Shown here in pieces: positions 26,001 through 34,400 of a DNA stretch of 64,000 nt. The DNA lies in assembly GCF_031877795.1 (NCBI RefSeq), contig NC_133943.1, positions 10,409,001 through 10,473,000 of the forward strand, in the 5' to 3' direction. The translations under genes were made by a program, and so were the position numbers. Below the pieces are notes generated by a model. The model worked only from the letters and a program-made list of their open reading frames with translations, searched no databases and was not told the origin of the DNA. The stretch's first letter is position 1. The number at the start of each line of letters is the position of its first letter. This stretch comes from Strix aluco. Lineage: Eukaryota; Chordata; Aves; Strigiformes; Strigidae.

Positions 26001-29000
26001 ATTTCCAGCTTACCCTGATAAGCAGCATCTGTAGCCTTCCTCTTGACTTCCGCCTCCTCCTCCTCCATTTTTTTCTTACTGTACACAGAACCAAAACCTA
26101 CTGTCACAGAGTGTCCCACTTGCCCTTAGTTCCTCCTCTGCAATCAGCTTACTGACCCCCATGCCATTATCTCCAGACAACAATGAAATGCCTCTCTGGA
26201 CTCAGGCTCAAATCCTCCCAGGAGGGAAGCAGAGCCAGAGGTCAGTCAGAGAATGACCCACTTGGCAGGAAATTTCACTTCCAACTGATTTATCAAAACA
26301 GAGGAGGCAATCATGATGTTGCATGCCATTACCAAACTCTTTACTGAGAAACTCCAAATGATGTTCCACACAAGCTGGTGCCCCCCAGTCTAAACTAAGT
26401 TCTCCCTCAGAGGCCAATGCATCTGCCCAGCTGCCTCGTTTCTCTTAAGCCAAAGTACGCAGAGTGAGAGATGTCTGACGAACACACAGTGTCAGGGAAC
26501 TACAATCCCAGAAGAAAGCATAACATGGAAATAATTAAATAACCCACATCATAATCTCATTGCACAGCTCCTCCAGTCTGTTATCCATGTGTCCGGCCTG
26601 GATCAGCTCTGCATCCTTCTTGAGTTGCCTGTAATCAGAAAATCTTCTTACTTACTTATCACTGACCAATACACCCTAAGCAGCATTTTCACCCCAAGCA
26701 CTATCCCACTTAGGCCGCTTTTCCAAGACAGGACTCTCAGATGCACTACAGCTTAACACCTCTGCCACATACCTATATTTTTCCTGTGTTTCTTTAATCA
26801 TTTTCTTCAATTCCTCAACTCGTTCTGCAGTCAGTTTCCGCACAATAACATCTTCCACAGTTTCCACAACCTCCCCCTTCTCACCACGTTTTCTCCTGAA
26901 GAATAAAACAGTTCAGACATGAAACACAGAAAACCCCAGTTCTCCTTTCATAAACGGCTGCTGTCTTTCCTGACACACACATGCACATAAAAATCAACCT
27001 CTTCAAATCTCCCTTAAATGATACTGAATAGCACCATGTTCAAACAATCTCTTCTGAAAAATGTATCTAATTCTTAAATGTGTCCAGTGTTACAGACTTC
27101 AAGAATAGACCAAAGATGCAAACCTACTGCAAATTCTCCATCTGAAAAAAAATCAAACATTCCACTTCAGAGAAGATTCTTACTACCCACGAAGAAACAT
27201 CTGTTTTTTTCTCTAATAACCCTGCTAAGTCCTTTGTCTTTGCAACTCTAGCGCTGAAGATCATTCAGCACTATCACAAACAAATACTACTTTTAAACAC
27301 CCTGCCTTTAATTTAATTTGATATGAAGTCCCAAAACAAAATGCCTGGAGTTACAAGTGAGAAGTATCTGAGACCACCAAGCTGTAGTGATAGCATTGAT
27401 AAGAAAACTGTAAGAAACCGCTGCAAAATAGAGACAAATACAAAACAATTCCCCTTCTCACTCTTGCTGCCTTTTCTACCCTTATTCTGAATGAAAATGT
27501 TATGTCTAAAGCTTCTGATCAGTAAGATTAACATGAAGTGTTTTATTCCAGACAAATAAATGTTTTTTTCTGCCGCATTAAGTCCCCAAATGCACACTGC
27601 AACTCTTAGAAATGGAGCTGTGGCAAAGAGGCCCCAATTACCCTGCCATGTATTGTAACAACACTAGGGGCATATAGAAGACACTATCAAGTACACAGTG
27701 ACCAGTTTTAGAACCACGTAATACTGAAATACTTCAGCCTTATGAAAAAAAGGAGACAAGACAAAGACGTATGGGAGGCATGTTCTAAGAAATACCTTGG
27801 GCTTGCCAACCTCCCCCATCTGCCATACCCTGATCCCACTGTCCCTCACGCCAGCTCTCACAACTGAATTTGCTCATTGCTGTTGTGCAGGAGCACTATC
27901 AAGTACTTTGCTGTAAGAACTGTAAGTCCACCACAAATTGCTCCAGACTGCACTTGTGTCAGCCTTTGTACTCACTTAGGGGTCTCCGTAGTCTCCAAGA
28001 GCTCTGAATACTGAGATGCACAGTGCTAGGAAGAAACAAAGAAAGTCAGAGGACACCAAAGAGTCAGCTTCAGCAAAGGAAGGCCTATCAACAAAGCCTA
28101 CAGTTACTCCTACTTCTTCAGAGGTCTTACACTTTAGGAACACATATGACAGTCTTCTCCAGAGTTCCCACATGGCTATAGTTTAGCTTAGCTCAAAGTG
28201 AGGAAGTGTATTCACTCTTTTACTCTAGCACTGCCCAGGCTGATCTTCAAAATAAAGCTAAGGAACAGATGCTCCCAGCTGGCAATTTAGAAATCAAAGC
28301 AAGCAAGCATGATTAGGAAAACTGTAGCTGTAATGTTTCCGTCCATGAACAGGAACCAAAAATACTTCAATGGAGAAGACAACATTATATCAAGGTCAAT
28401 TTCATCACTTAACAGAAACAGTAAGCAACACAAACCCCCCAACTTCTCCTCCCTTGATTCTCTTAATCTCTGTCCCTTAATGCAACAAAAATCCCAGGTG
28501 CTTGCCCAAACAGCAGGACACACCAAAATACATGGGCATCCAGATTCCTGGGGGAAGGAATTCCACAGCTTAATTACATGCCTGGTGAAGAACAATCTCC
28601 TTAGGTTTGCTTTGAACCTGCCTCCTGTTAGTCTTACTTAATAGCCTCTAAATCTTGTACTGGACAAAGCACTGAATAATTAATCCTTATTCATCCTCAG
28701 CATTCCACTTCTGATTGTGCAGACATCTGTCATATTTCTGTTACTCATCTCTTTTTTATGTTAAGGGTTCTACCTTACTCAGCCATCCCTTACAAGGAAG
28801 CTGTTTCATGTCTTTGATCATCCTTGTGTTTTTCTTAACACTAACCAACACTAAACTCAAATTCATTTCAGAAACAGGAAGAAGTATTTAATCTGATTTA
28901 AATAAAATTGTTTCTTTAAAAATGATTTTGCTATCTTTTTTTTTAAAAATACATTTTAGCTGGGAGTTAATTTTCTTCATAGTAGCTGGTATGGGGCCGT

Positions 29001-30615
29001 GTTTTGGATTTGTGCTGAAAACAGCATTGATAATAGAGGGACGTTTTAGTTATTGCTGAGCTGTGCTTACACAGAGTCAAAGCCTTTTCTGCCTCTCACC
29101 CCACCCCACCAGTGACAGGGCTAGGAGTGCTCAAGGAGCTGGGAGGAGGCACAGCCGGGACAGCTGACCCCAACTGACCCCAGGGACATCCCAGACCACA
29201 TGGTGTGATGTTCAGCATATAAAGCTGGGGGAGGAAGGAGGAAGGGGGGGATGTTCAGAGTGAGGGTGTTTGTCTTCCCAAGTCACTGTTATGTGTGATG
29301 GAGCCCTGATGTCCTGGGGATGGCTGAGCACCTGCCTGCCAATGGGAAGTGGTGAATGAATTCCTTGTTTTGCTTTGCTTGTGTGTGTGGCTTTTGCGTT
29401 ACCTATTAAACTGCCTTTATTTCAACTTCTGACTCACACTGCGAGTGAGTGGCTGTGTGGGGCTTAGTTGCTGGCTGGGGTTAAACCATGATGCTGTGGA
29501 ACTCACTTTTTCCAAGAATCAAATGTCAGTATCTTACCTTTTGGGAAAACCAGTCAGGTGGGCGCCCTGGCTCTGCAAAAGGTTTGATAGCTCTGCTGAC
29601 TGATACCCTACAGGAGAGAAATGGCAAGATGCTGTCAACTTACTTTCTTCCCCAACTAGCATGTAGAGAATCCATAACTGAATAGCCCCCATAAATAAAA
29701 TGAAATTGCCGAAGAGTTTTTAGGTTTGGAAATTACTCAAGTATAGCTCTTGGACTCAAAAATATTTGCTTGTTCCTAACAAATCACAGCTTCACTCCCT
29801 TGCTTCGAAAAGCAAGTTTCTAGCTTCTGATGACACCATTATGGAAACCTTACTTTGGTGAGGGGGAAAAGGCAGCAAAACAGAGCTGCAAGTTCAGAAG
29901 CAGTGCACAGGAATGTGTTATCAAACATCCTTCTCAACCACAACTCACCTCTTCCAATTTATGAACATGCCACTCTGTTTTAACACACTTCTGTTTTTAC
30001 AGAGTAGTTACAAAAGAAGCAAAAAGACCGTCGAGGTACAGCTCTAATGCTTCCACCTTCGCCCCCGTCTTTGTTTTGAACAGAAAGCAGAGGTATTAAT
30101 GACTAGCTGCGGCAGATCGGACCGGCACGGTGACAGGCCCCGGCACCGGTAGAGCCCAGCCCATGCTCTGCGCCGGGAGCCCCGCGTCCGCGCACACCCG
30201 ACGGCGGAGGACGCCGCCCTCGCCGCGTCCCGCTCCCTTACCAGTTCTGGTCCCCGCTCCGCATGACGGACGAGGCCAGGCAGAGCTTCTCGCGGATGGA
30301 CCACGGCTCCGTGGGGCCGGCGCTCAGCAGCTTGTGCTCTGCCGGGAGAAGGGGGGGAGTGCGCGGCCCTGGCAGCGCCCCCGAACCGCGAACCCCGCCC
30401 CCGCCGCCGGCCCCGCCCCTCCCGCCGCCGCACAGCCATGGCCCCGCCCCCTCCCTTCGGGACCGCTGTGCTCTCCTCGGGCAGTTCCCCTACCCCCTTC
30501 CCGCCCCGGTCCCGCTGCCGCGGGCCGTCGCCGCCGTTCCCCCTCCGCCGCCCCCCCCGCTCCCCGCCGCCTTCTCCCGACAGGCCCCGCACTCACTGCC
30601 CGTCCCCGCCGCCAT
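5366..30615 (-). CDS. BRD8: Bromodomain-containing protein 8, two-bromodomain form (NuA4/TIP60 complex subunit)
   Basis: There are 27 coding exons in transcript order: 30615-30597, 30338-30242, 29607-29538, 28025-27976, 26895-26773, 26628-26548, 26078-26014, 25412-25276, 24839-24624, 23383-23239, 22072-21863, 21449-21169, 20661-20206, 19848-19755, 19543-19497, 19131-18917, 18610-18518, 18325-18257, 17526-17349, 16692-16588, 15746-15702, 10158-9874, 9473-9270, 8026-7881, 7157-7071, 6634-6566, 5600-5366. The sum is 3822 nt, or 1273 residues (human about 1235). Order of parts: MAAGTGKHKLL start; SANT-like helices at about 17-65; basic KRKRGEKGE and a charged coiled coil at about 75-170; a Ser/Pro/Thr-rich middle; bromodomain 1 at about 769-882; linker; bromodomain 2 at about 1144-1255. 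Both bromodomains keep the acetyl-lysine Asn (MYN). BRD8 works in the nucleus in the TIP60/EP400 acetyltransferase complex and was also described as a thyroid-receptor coactivator. Introns not described elsewhere, such as 5601-6565, 8027-9269, 22073-23238 and 26896-27975, hold nothing I recognise. Confidence 0.96.
12780..13115 (+). mobile_element. CR1 LINE, 3' end fragment
   Basis: The + strand follows the 3' region of avian CR1: GGAGCCAGACTCTTCTCAGT near 12821, GGAAATTCAGACTGGACATA near 12888, a GAGGGTGGGTAAGCACTG block near 12928, CCATCCTTGGGAGAGGTT near 12977, then GGTTGGACTAGATAAAAC and AGGTCCCTTCCAA near 13064-13101. It is 5'-truncated, as most CR1 copies are, and clearly diverged. It is antisense to BRD8. 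Its left edge is approximate. Confidence 0.88.
14158..14163 (-). terminator. BRD8: Poly(A) signal ATTAAA for the short BRD8 transcript
   Basis: TTTAAT on the + strand reads ATTAAA on the - strand, about 340 nt after the stop codon of the alternative last exon. This would give that mRNA a 3' UTR of roughly 14140-14498. It is the most convincing hexamer between the stop and the CR1 fragment, but choosing it is an inference. Confidence 0.5.
14499..14558 (-). CDS. BRD8: Alternative last coding exon of BRD8, one-bromodomain form
   Basis: A TTAG acceptor (AG at 14560-14559) is followed in phase 0 by DGGTRGRRCAIEADMKMKK and a TGA ending at 14499. This is the C-terminal tail I recall for the human 951-residue BRD8 isoform. 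Joined to the 45-bp exon (15746-15702), which also ends in phase 0, the product is 932 + 19 = 951 residues, with bromodomain 1 but not bromodomain 2. Use of this exon depends on cleavage inside the large intron rather than splicing to the exon at 10158. The agreement in both peptide and length makes a chance match very unlikely. Confidence 0.93.
   Translation of the reverse strand, partial: DGGTRGRRCAIEADMKMKK
15702..15746 (-). CDS. BRD8: 45-bp BRD8 microexon
   Basis: A TTAACAG acceptor and GTAAGTATT donor enclose 15 codons, DSVPMGSPAFLLSLF, in phase 0. The same peptide occurs in human BRD8 after QDASEK. It is the branch point for the two C-termini: it joins either the alternative last exon (14558) or the exon at 10158. 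It is too short for ordinary open-reading-frame detection and is easily missed. Confidence 0.93.
17349..19131 (-). other. BRD8: BRD8 first-bromodomain exon block
   Basis: Four exons (19131-18917, 18610-18518, 18325-18257, 17526-17349) encode an acidic linker (DGQGEEDDEDG, EEDQGEGYLSEMDNEPP) and bromodomain 1. The parts are helix QKIWKKAIMLVWRAAANHR, ZA loop YANVFLQPVTDDIAPGYHS, then PMDLSTIKKNIENG and NAVMYNSSDHD with the acetyl-lysine Asn. The 69-nt ZA exon has the same length and phase as its counterpart in the bromodomain 2 block. Confidence 0.93.
19309..19326 (+). repeat. Short (CA)n microsatellite in a BRD8 intron
   Basis: An alternating CA tract of about nine units lies between the exons at 18917-19131 and 19497-19543. 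It is short and probably has little effect. Confidence 0.85.
23706..23790 (-). mobile_element. Old MIR-like (CORE-SINE) fragment
   Basis: The + strand reads like the reverse complement of the MIR core: GAGGGAAACTGAAACACCAA, then AAAGTAACGCTATCAAGGTC, then ACACAGTAAACCTATGACAG. This parallels GAGGAAACTGAGGCACAGAG / AAGTAACTTGCCCAAGGTC / ACACAGCTAGTAAGTGGCAG of MIR. It is well worn, in keeping with an insertion before the amniote split. It lies in the BRD8 intron 23384-24623; the rest of that intron shows nothing I recognise. Confidence 0.6.
28500..28870 (-). mobile_element. Old CR1/L3-type LINE fragment
   Basis: Read on the - strand this resembles the 3' half of an old amniote CR1-group LINE. 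TTCTTCACCAGGCATGTAAT with CTGTGGAATTC matches the TTCTTCACACA...CTGTGGAACTCC block near 28565. The TATGACAGATGTCTGCACAA region near 28730 matches the GATATGATAGAGGTCTATAAA block. It is much diverged from the consensus I remember and differs from the chicken-type CR1 at 12780. Edges are approximate. Confidence 0.7.
28945..29492 (+). mobile_element. Solo LTR of an avian endogenous retrovirus (fossil)
   Basis: A single LTR of about 550 bp with no internal retroviral region beside it. Recognisable parts on the + strand are a TATAAA at 29218-29223, a U3/R-like purine stretch after it, an ATTAAA poly(A) hexamer at 29405-29410, and a 3' end near GGGGTTAAACCATGATG. I recall this LTR family as widespread in neoavian genomes; its formal class is not assigned here. 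The likely origin is recombination between the two LTRs of a provirus. The age is moderate: younger than the CR1 and MIR pieces nearby. It sits antisense to BRD8, about 45 bp from the donor of the exon 29607-29538. Ends are approximate, and I could not identify target-site duplications. Confidence 0.8.
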
Positions 30616-30840
30616 CTTCCCCGCCCGGCCCGAGGGAGAGCAGGGCGGAGCCGCACGCAAAGCCCGCTGGGAAGCGCGCGCGCGCACCCCGTAGCCGTCC
30701 CCGGGCGCGCGAGCGGCGGATCGCTCGGGCCCCGCCCCCGCTGCCCCACGGCGGGCGCTGATTGGCCGCCGCGCGGGCGCGGGCCCCCATTGGCGGAGCG
30801 GGCGGGCGGCGAGGTTTGAAACCCCAACAGTAGGCACCGC
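30616..30840. promoter_or_regulatory. Divergent BRD8/KIF20A promoter with paired CCAAT boxes and a CHR element
   Basis: BRD8 translation starts at 30615 on the - strand, and KIF20A is transcribed on the + strand. Between them is a CpG island with a GC box (CCCGCCCC at 30731-30738), two inverted CCAAT boxes (ATTGG at 30761-30765 and 30789-30793, 28 bp apart) and TTTGAA at 30815-30820, 26 bp further on. NF-Y sites about 30 bp apart followed by a CHR (TTTGAA) are the known signature of G2/M genes controlled by the DREAM and MuvB-B-MYB complexes, and KIF20A is such a gene. The GC-rich GCGGCGAGG just before the CHR resembles a CDE. The elements are seen; their function is inferred from the family of promoters. 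Confidence 0.85.
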
Positions 30841-30939
30841 GCGGGGCCGAGGTGGGCGTGAGGCGGCGGCGGCGGAACGGGCCGCGGTGTGGTCGGGTCC
30901 GCGCAAGGAGCGGGGCGGCCTTTGTAGCGGTCTGCTAGC
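30841..30939 (+). other. KIF20A: Probable noncoding first exon of KIF20A
   Basis: The KIF20A start codon lies 17 nt inside an exon whose acceptor is at 31443 (TTTTCTCCAG), so at least one untranslated exon lies upstream. The region after the CHR ends at a plausible donor, TAGC|GTGAGG, at 30939/30940. The start site near 30840-30870 is a guess from the CHR position. Another possible donor (GTGGGC) lies at about 30852. Confidence 0.45.
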
Positions 30940-31039
30940 GTGAGGGCTGGGTGGGGAGGGTCTGTGGGGAGCGGCGGTGGCGGTTTCGCGTCCGTGCGGA
31001 GAATCGCCGTGGGGCCGTCTGGGCCTGTGTGGGCAGGCC

Positions 31040-31310
31040 CCGCGTGCTGGTCTCTGGGGAGGGGGGTGTGTGTTGTGGGGGGCGGCCAGTGTGGAGCTCT
31101 GTGTGTGGTTTGTGCGTGTGTTATGTTTGTTGGGTCTCTCGTGGTGGGTGTGGGTGTCTCTGTGTGTGCGGAGGGGCTCAGCGTGACGGTCCGTGTGTCT
31201 GAGTGGTCTGTCTGGGTCCTGCGGGGGGTGCGTGTGCGTTTGCAGCGGCATCCTGTGTGTCGGTGTGGGTGTGCGTGGAGGGAGGGTTCCGTGTGGGAGT
31301 GGGTTGTTCG
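31040..31310 (+). repeat. GT-rich low-complexity tract in KIF20A intron 1
   Basis: A run of short TG and GTGTG groups mixed with G-runs (GTGTGTGTTGTGGGGGGCGG near 31066, GGTGGGTGTGGGTGTCTCTG near 31142). It is not a clean tandem repeat. Open frames across it give biased, low-complexity products and no family I recognise. Confidence 0.65.
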
Positions 31311-31460
31311 TGGGGAATAGAAAGATATGGTAGTGGTGGGCAGACTGTATGTAGTGGGGTGTACACGTGGGGAAGCAAAGTTTGGACTCCTGGAAGACTG
31401 CAGTAACATCACCCTATCCTTACTCTTCCCCCATTTTCTCCAGGAGCTGTGTGAGACGCC

Positions 31461-34400
31461 ATGGCGCAAGCACTTGCCTCCCCAGGGCTGTTCTCTGATG
31501 ATGATGTTGCAGCCTCCCCTGTTCTTGAATCCACAGCAACGGGGTTTGGGGCTGATGTGCGCAAGGACCTGCTGTCAGAGTTCTCTGCCATCTCTCCAGA
31601 TCTGGAGGGGTGCCAGCAGGTGAGGTGGGAGCTCTTCTGTCACAAACAGGGCAGTGTTTTGACTTGTGGCCGCTGTGTCTCTGTACAAAGATGGTGTGAT
31701 GCAGGGCCAACAAATTCTTCAGAAGAGAGTAGAACAAAATGTTGCATTGCAGGGAAGCAGTTCCTGTTATGAGCAGCGTACTGTGAAGGGCACAGTCAGT
31801 AAATGCCTCTTAACACAATGCCTCTTTGTGTGGTATTTGGTCTGGGAGCTGGTTTTGGTGTCAGGTCTTCAGGTTGTTGGTCTGATTCATTAGATAAACA
31901 AAAGAAATGCTGGTGTGCCTGGAAATGCCTAAGAAAGCTTCTGGCATTGCTGGGGATTTTGGGACCAAAGAAGTGTCCATTAGTTACTGAGCACTAGTTA
32001 GGGCAGCCACGCGTGTGTGCCATGCTGTGGTTCCTGTTCTGATGGATGGTTGTGCACTGCCTCTGGCTACCATGTTTAACCTGTGCTGATTTTTGCAGGC
32101 TGTAGCTGAAGATAATAATGGAAAATTAAAGGTCTATTTGAGAGTTCGACCACTGAAATCTACGGAAGTGGAAAAAGGGGAAGACCAGGTGAGACACTGA
32201 ATGAAGCAGTCTGAGCTGTATGCCTGCTGGGAGATGCTATCATCCTTTGCTGTCTATGCTATGGCCTCTTCTAAGCCATTGTGATAATGGGGTTTTATGT
32301 GTTCTTTAGGGCTGTGTCTGCATTGAGAATTCAGAGACCCTTCTTCTAAAAGCCCCTAAGGACTCCTTTACCATGCGGAGCACAGAACGCGGAGTGGGAC
32401 AAGCAGCACACAGATTCTCTTTCACCCAGGTAGGTAACTGGGACAAACAATCCATCTGAAAGTTTTTGGAGCTTAAACCAGCCTTAGAGCTTGAAAAGCT
32501 GGCTTACTAACACACACTGATTCCAATGCACTGTATGAACTGTATACTTGTACAATCCTCTCTACTTAAGTTTGTTTCTGTTGCTGTTTCCTTATTTTTT
32601 CTCTCTTTAAGCTGATTCTGACAACTTTTTTGGCAGCAAATGCCAGATTCTTGTTTTGCTCATGAGGCTCTAAACATACTAGAGGCTGTAGTGATGCCAG
32701 ATATAACCGGATTAAGCAACTGAACAGCTTGTTTTTGCAGGGGACTTGGACTGGAATTACTGGTGGGTCTGTTGCTCATGATGTGGGGCTAGTGAAGGGA
32801 ACAAAGGGCTACGTATTATCACTTGAACAACCATGTGCAGTCAAAAGACAGGAAAGATCCACATGAGGCCATTTTTCACGTGTCTTGTTTGCAGATCTTT
32901 GGACCAGATGTGGGGCAGAAATTGTTCTTTGATGAGACAATGAAGCAGGTGGTAAAGGATGTACTGAATGGGCAGAACTGGCTGGTTTACACCTATGGCA
33001 TCACCAATTCAGGGAAGACTCACACTATTCAGGGTAAGGAAAGCACTAGGTGTTAGTAGCTTGTTGAGGGAGTTGTCTGCTTCTACATGTGAATCCTCAG
33101 CTTGTTGGTTCTCCTTGCTTCAGGCAGCAACAAAGATGGGGGGATTCTGCCTCGCTCCTTAGCAGTCATCTTCAATAGTGTGGGGGACCGGCTGTACCAA
33201 GCCATGGATCTGAAGCCTTCCCTCTCCAATGAGGTGATCTGGCTGGACAGCAGGCAGGTGCGACAGGAAGAGGCCAAGAAGCAGACCATGCTGCGGGGGG
33301 GTCTGTGGGAGGTAAGCATGCGGCTTCTTGGAGATTTAATAATAGGGTAAGGATGGTGTCATACTACATATATGTTCTTGTTCTTTGTTTCCTTCCAGGG
33401 GGAGCTGTTAACGCCACTGAAAAGGAGTCACAGTGCTGAATCTCAGCTCCAGGCCACCACCAGTGGCAGTTTTGACAGTGGAATTGCTGGCCTCTCTTCA
33501 TCTAGCCAACTCACGAACCATTCAGATGTCAGCCAGACAGAAGGTATGTCTGGAAGCACGTGGTATACTACCTGCTTCTTGTTGTTGGAAGATGGGGGAA
33601 GAAAGGGGGATGGCTATTTGGATGCTCTGTTGTGGGTAAGGGAGCAAAGGTGCTGTAGTCTCACAAATTTTCCCTTTGACAGATAAGAATGTCAGGGCTG
33701 AAGAACTTTGTCTGTATGTCTTGCCAACAGATGAAGAATTCACCACTGCATAATAACCAAGCCTTATGAAATGAAAGTTAATTGACACCCATTTACTTCA
33801 TTCAAGGGATATGGTTCTGAGCAGCTGAATGCCATGTGATGGGGATAGCTGTAAAGCAGGGTGCTAAACTGACATGCTGCACTGAACACTGTGCCCAGAC
33901 TTTCAAACCTAGGAACTACTGGCTGATTAGGTATCCAGAAGCATGGAGTAATTGAGGGAACAAGGACTAAAACTTACACAGGGAAGAGTTCATGTTTGAA
34001 ATATCCTATACTCCTGGAGTCAAGATCAAGTATGCAAAAAGTCCTCACAGAGAAAGGAGGATACTGTGCAAGGAAGCTTTAGGTTGTCTCACTGGGGACA
34101 GGCATTAGAGTAGGTCCAAATGAGACAAGGTATATAGGATAATTTGAGTCTGGGGTAATGTTCCTGCTGAAGAAAGATATCTCAGTCTATAGCTAAACCA
34201 TTCAGGTTGGACCTGTGAAAAGTTGCAGGCATAATTTTTTTTTTTTCCTCTTTTTCCCCAGAACCGAGCCCTCGCTGGGCCGACTTGGATCGCATTTCAC
34301 TCACCAACACAGGAGATATGCAGTTCTCCATCTGGGTCTCCTTTTTTGAGATTTACAATGAGTTAATCTATGACTTGTTAGAACCAGCTGTACCTGGCCA

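Noticed and set aside
30324-31469. Open frame of about 380 codons on the - strand across the BRD8/KIF20A promoter
   Set aside because: It overlaps a CpG island, BRD8 exon 1 in another frame and the GT-rich tract. Its product is low complexity.
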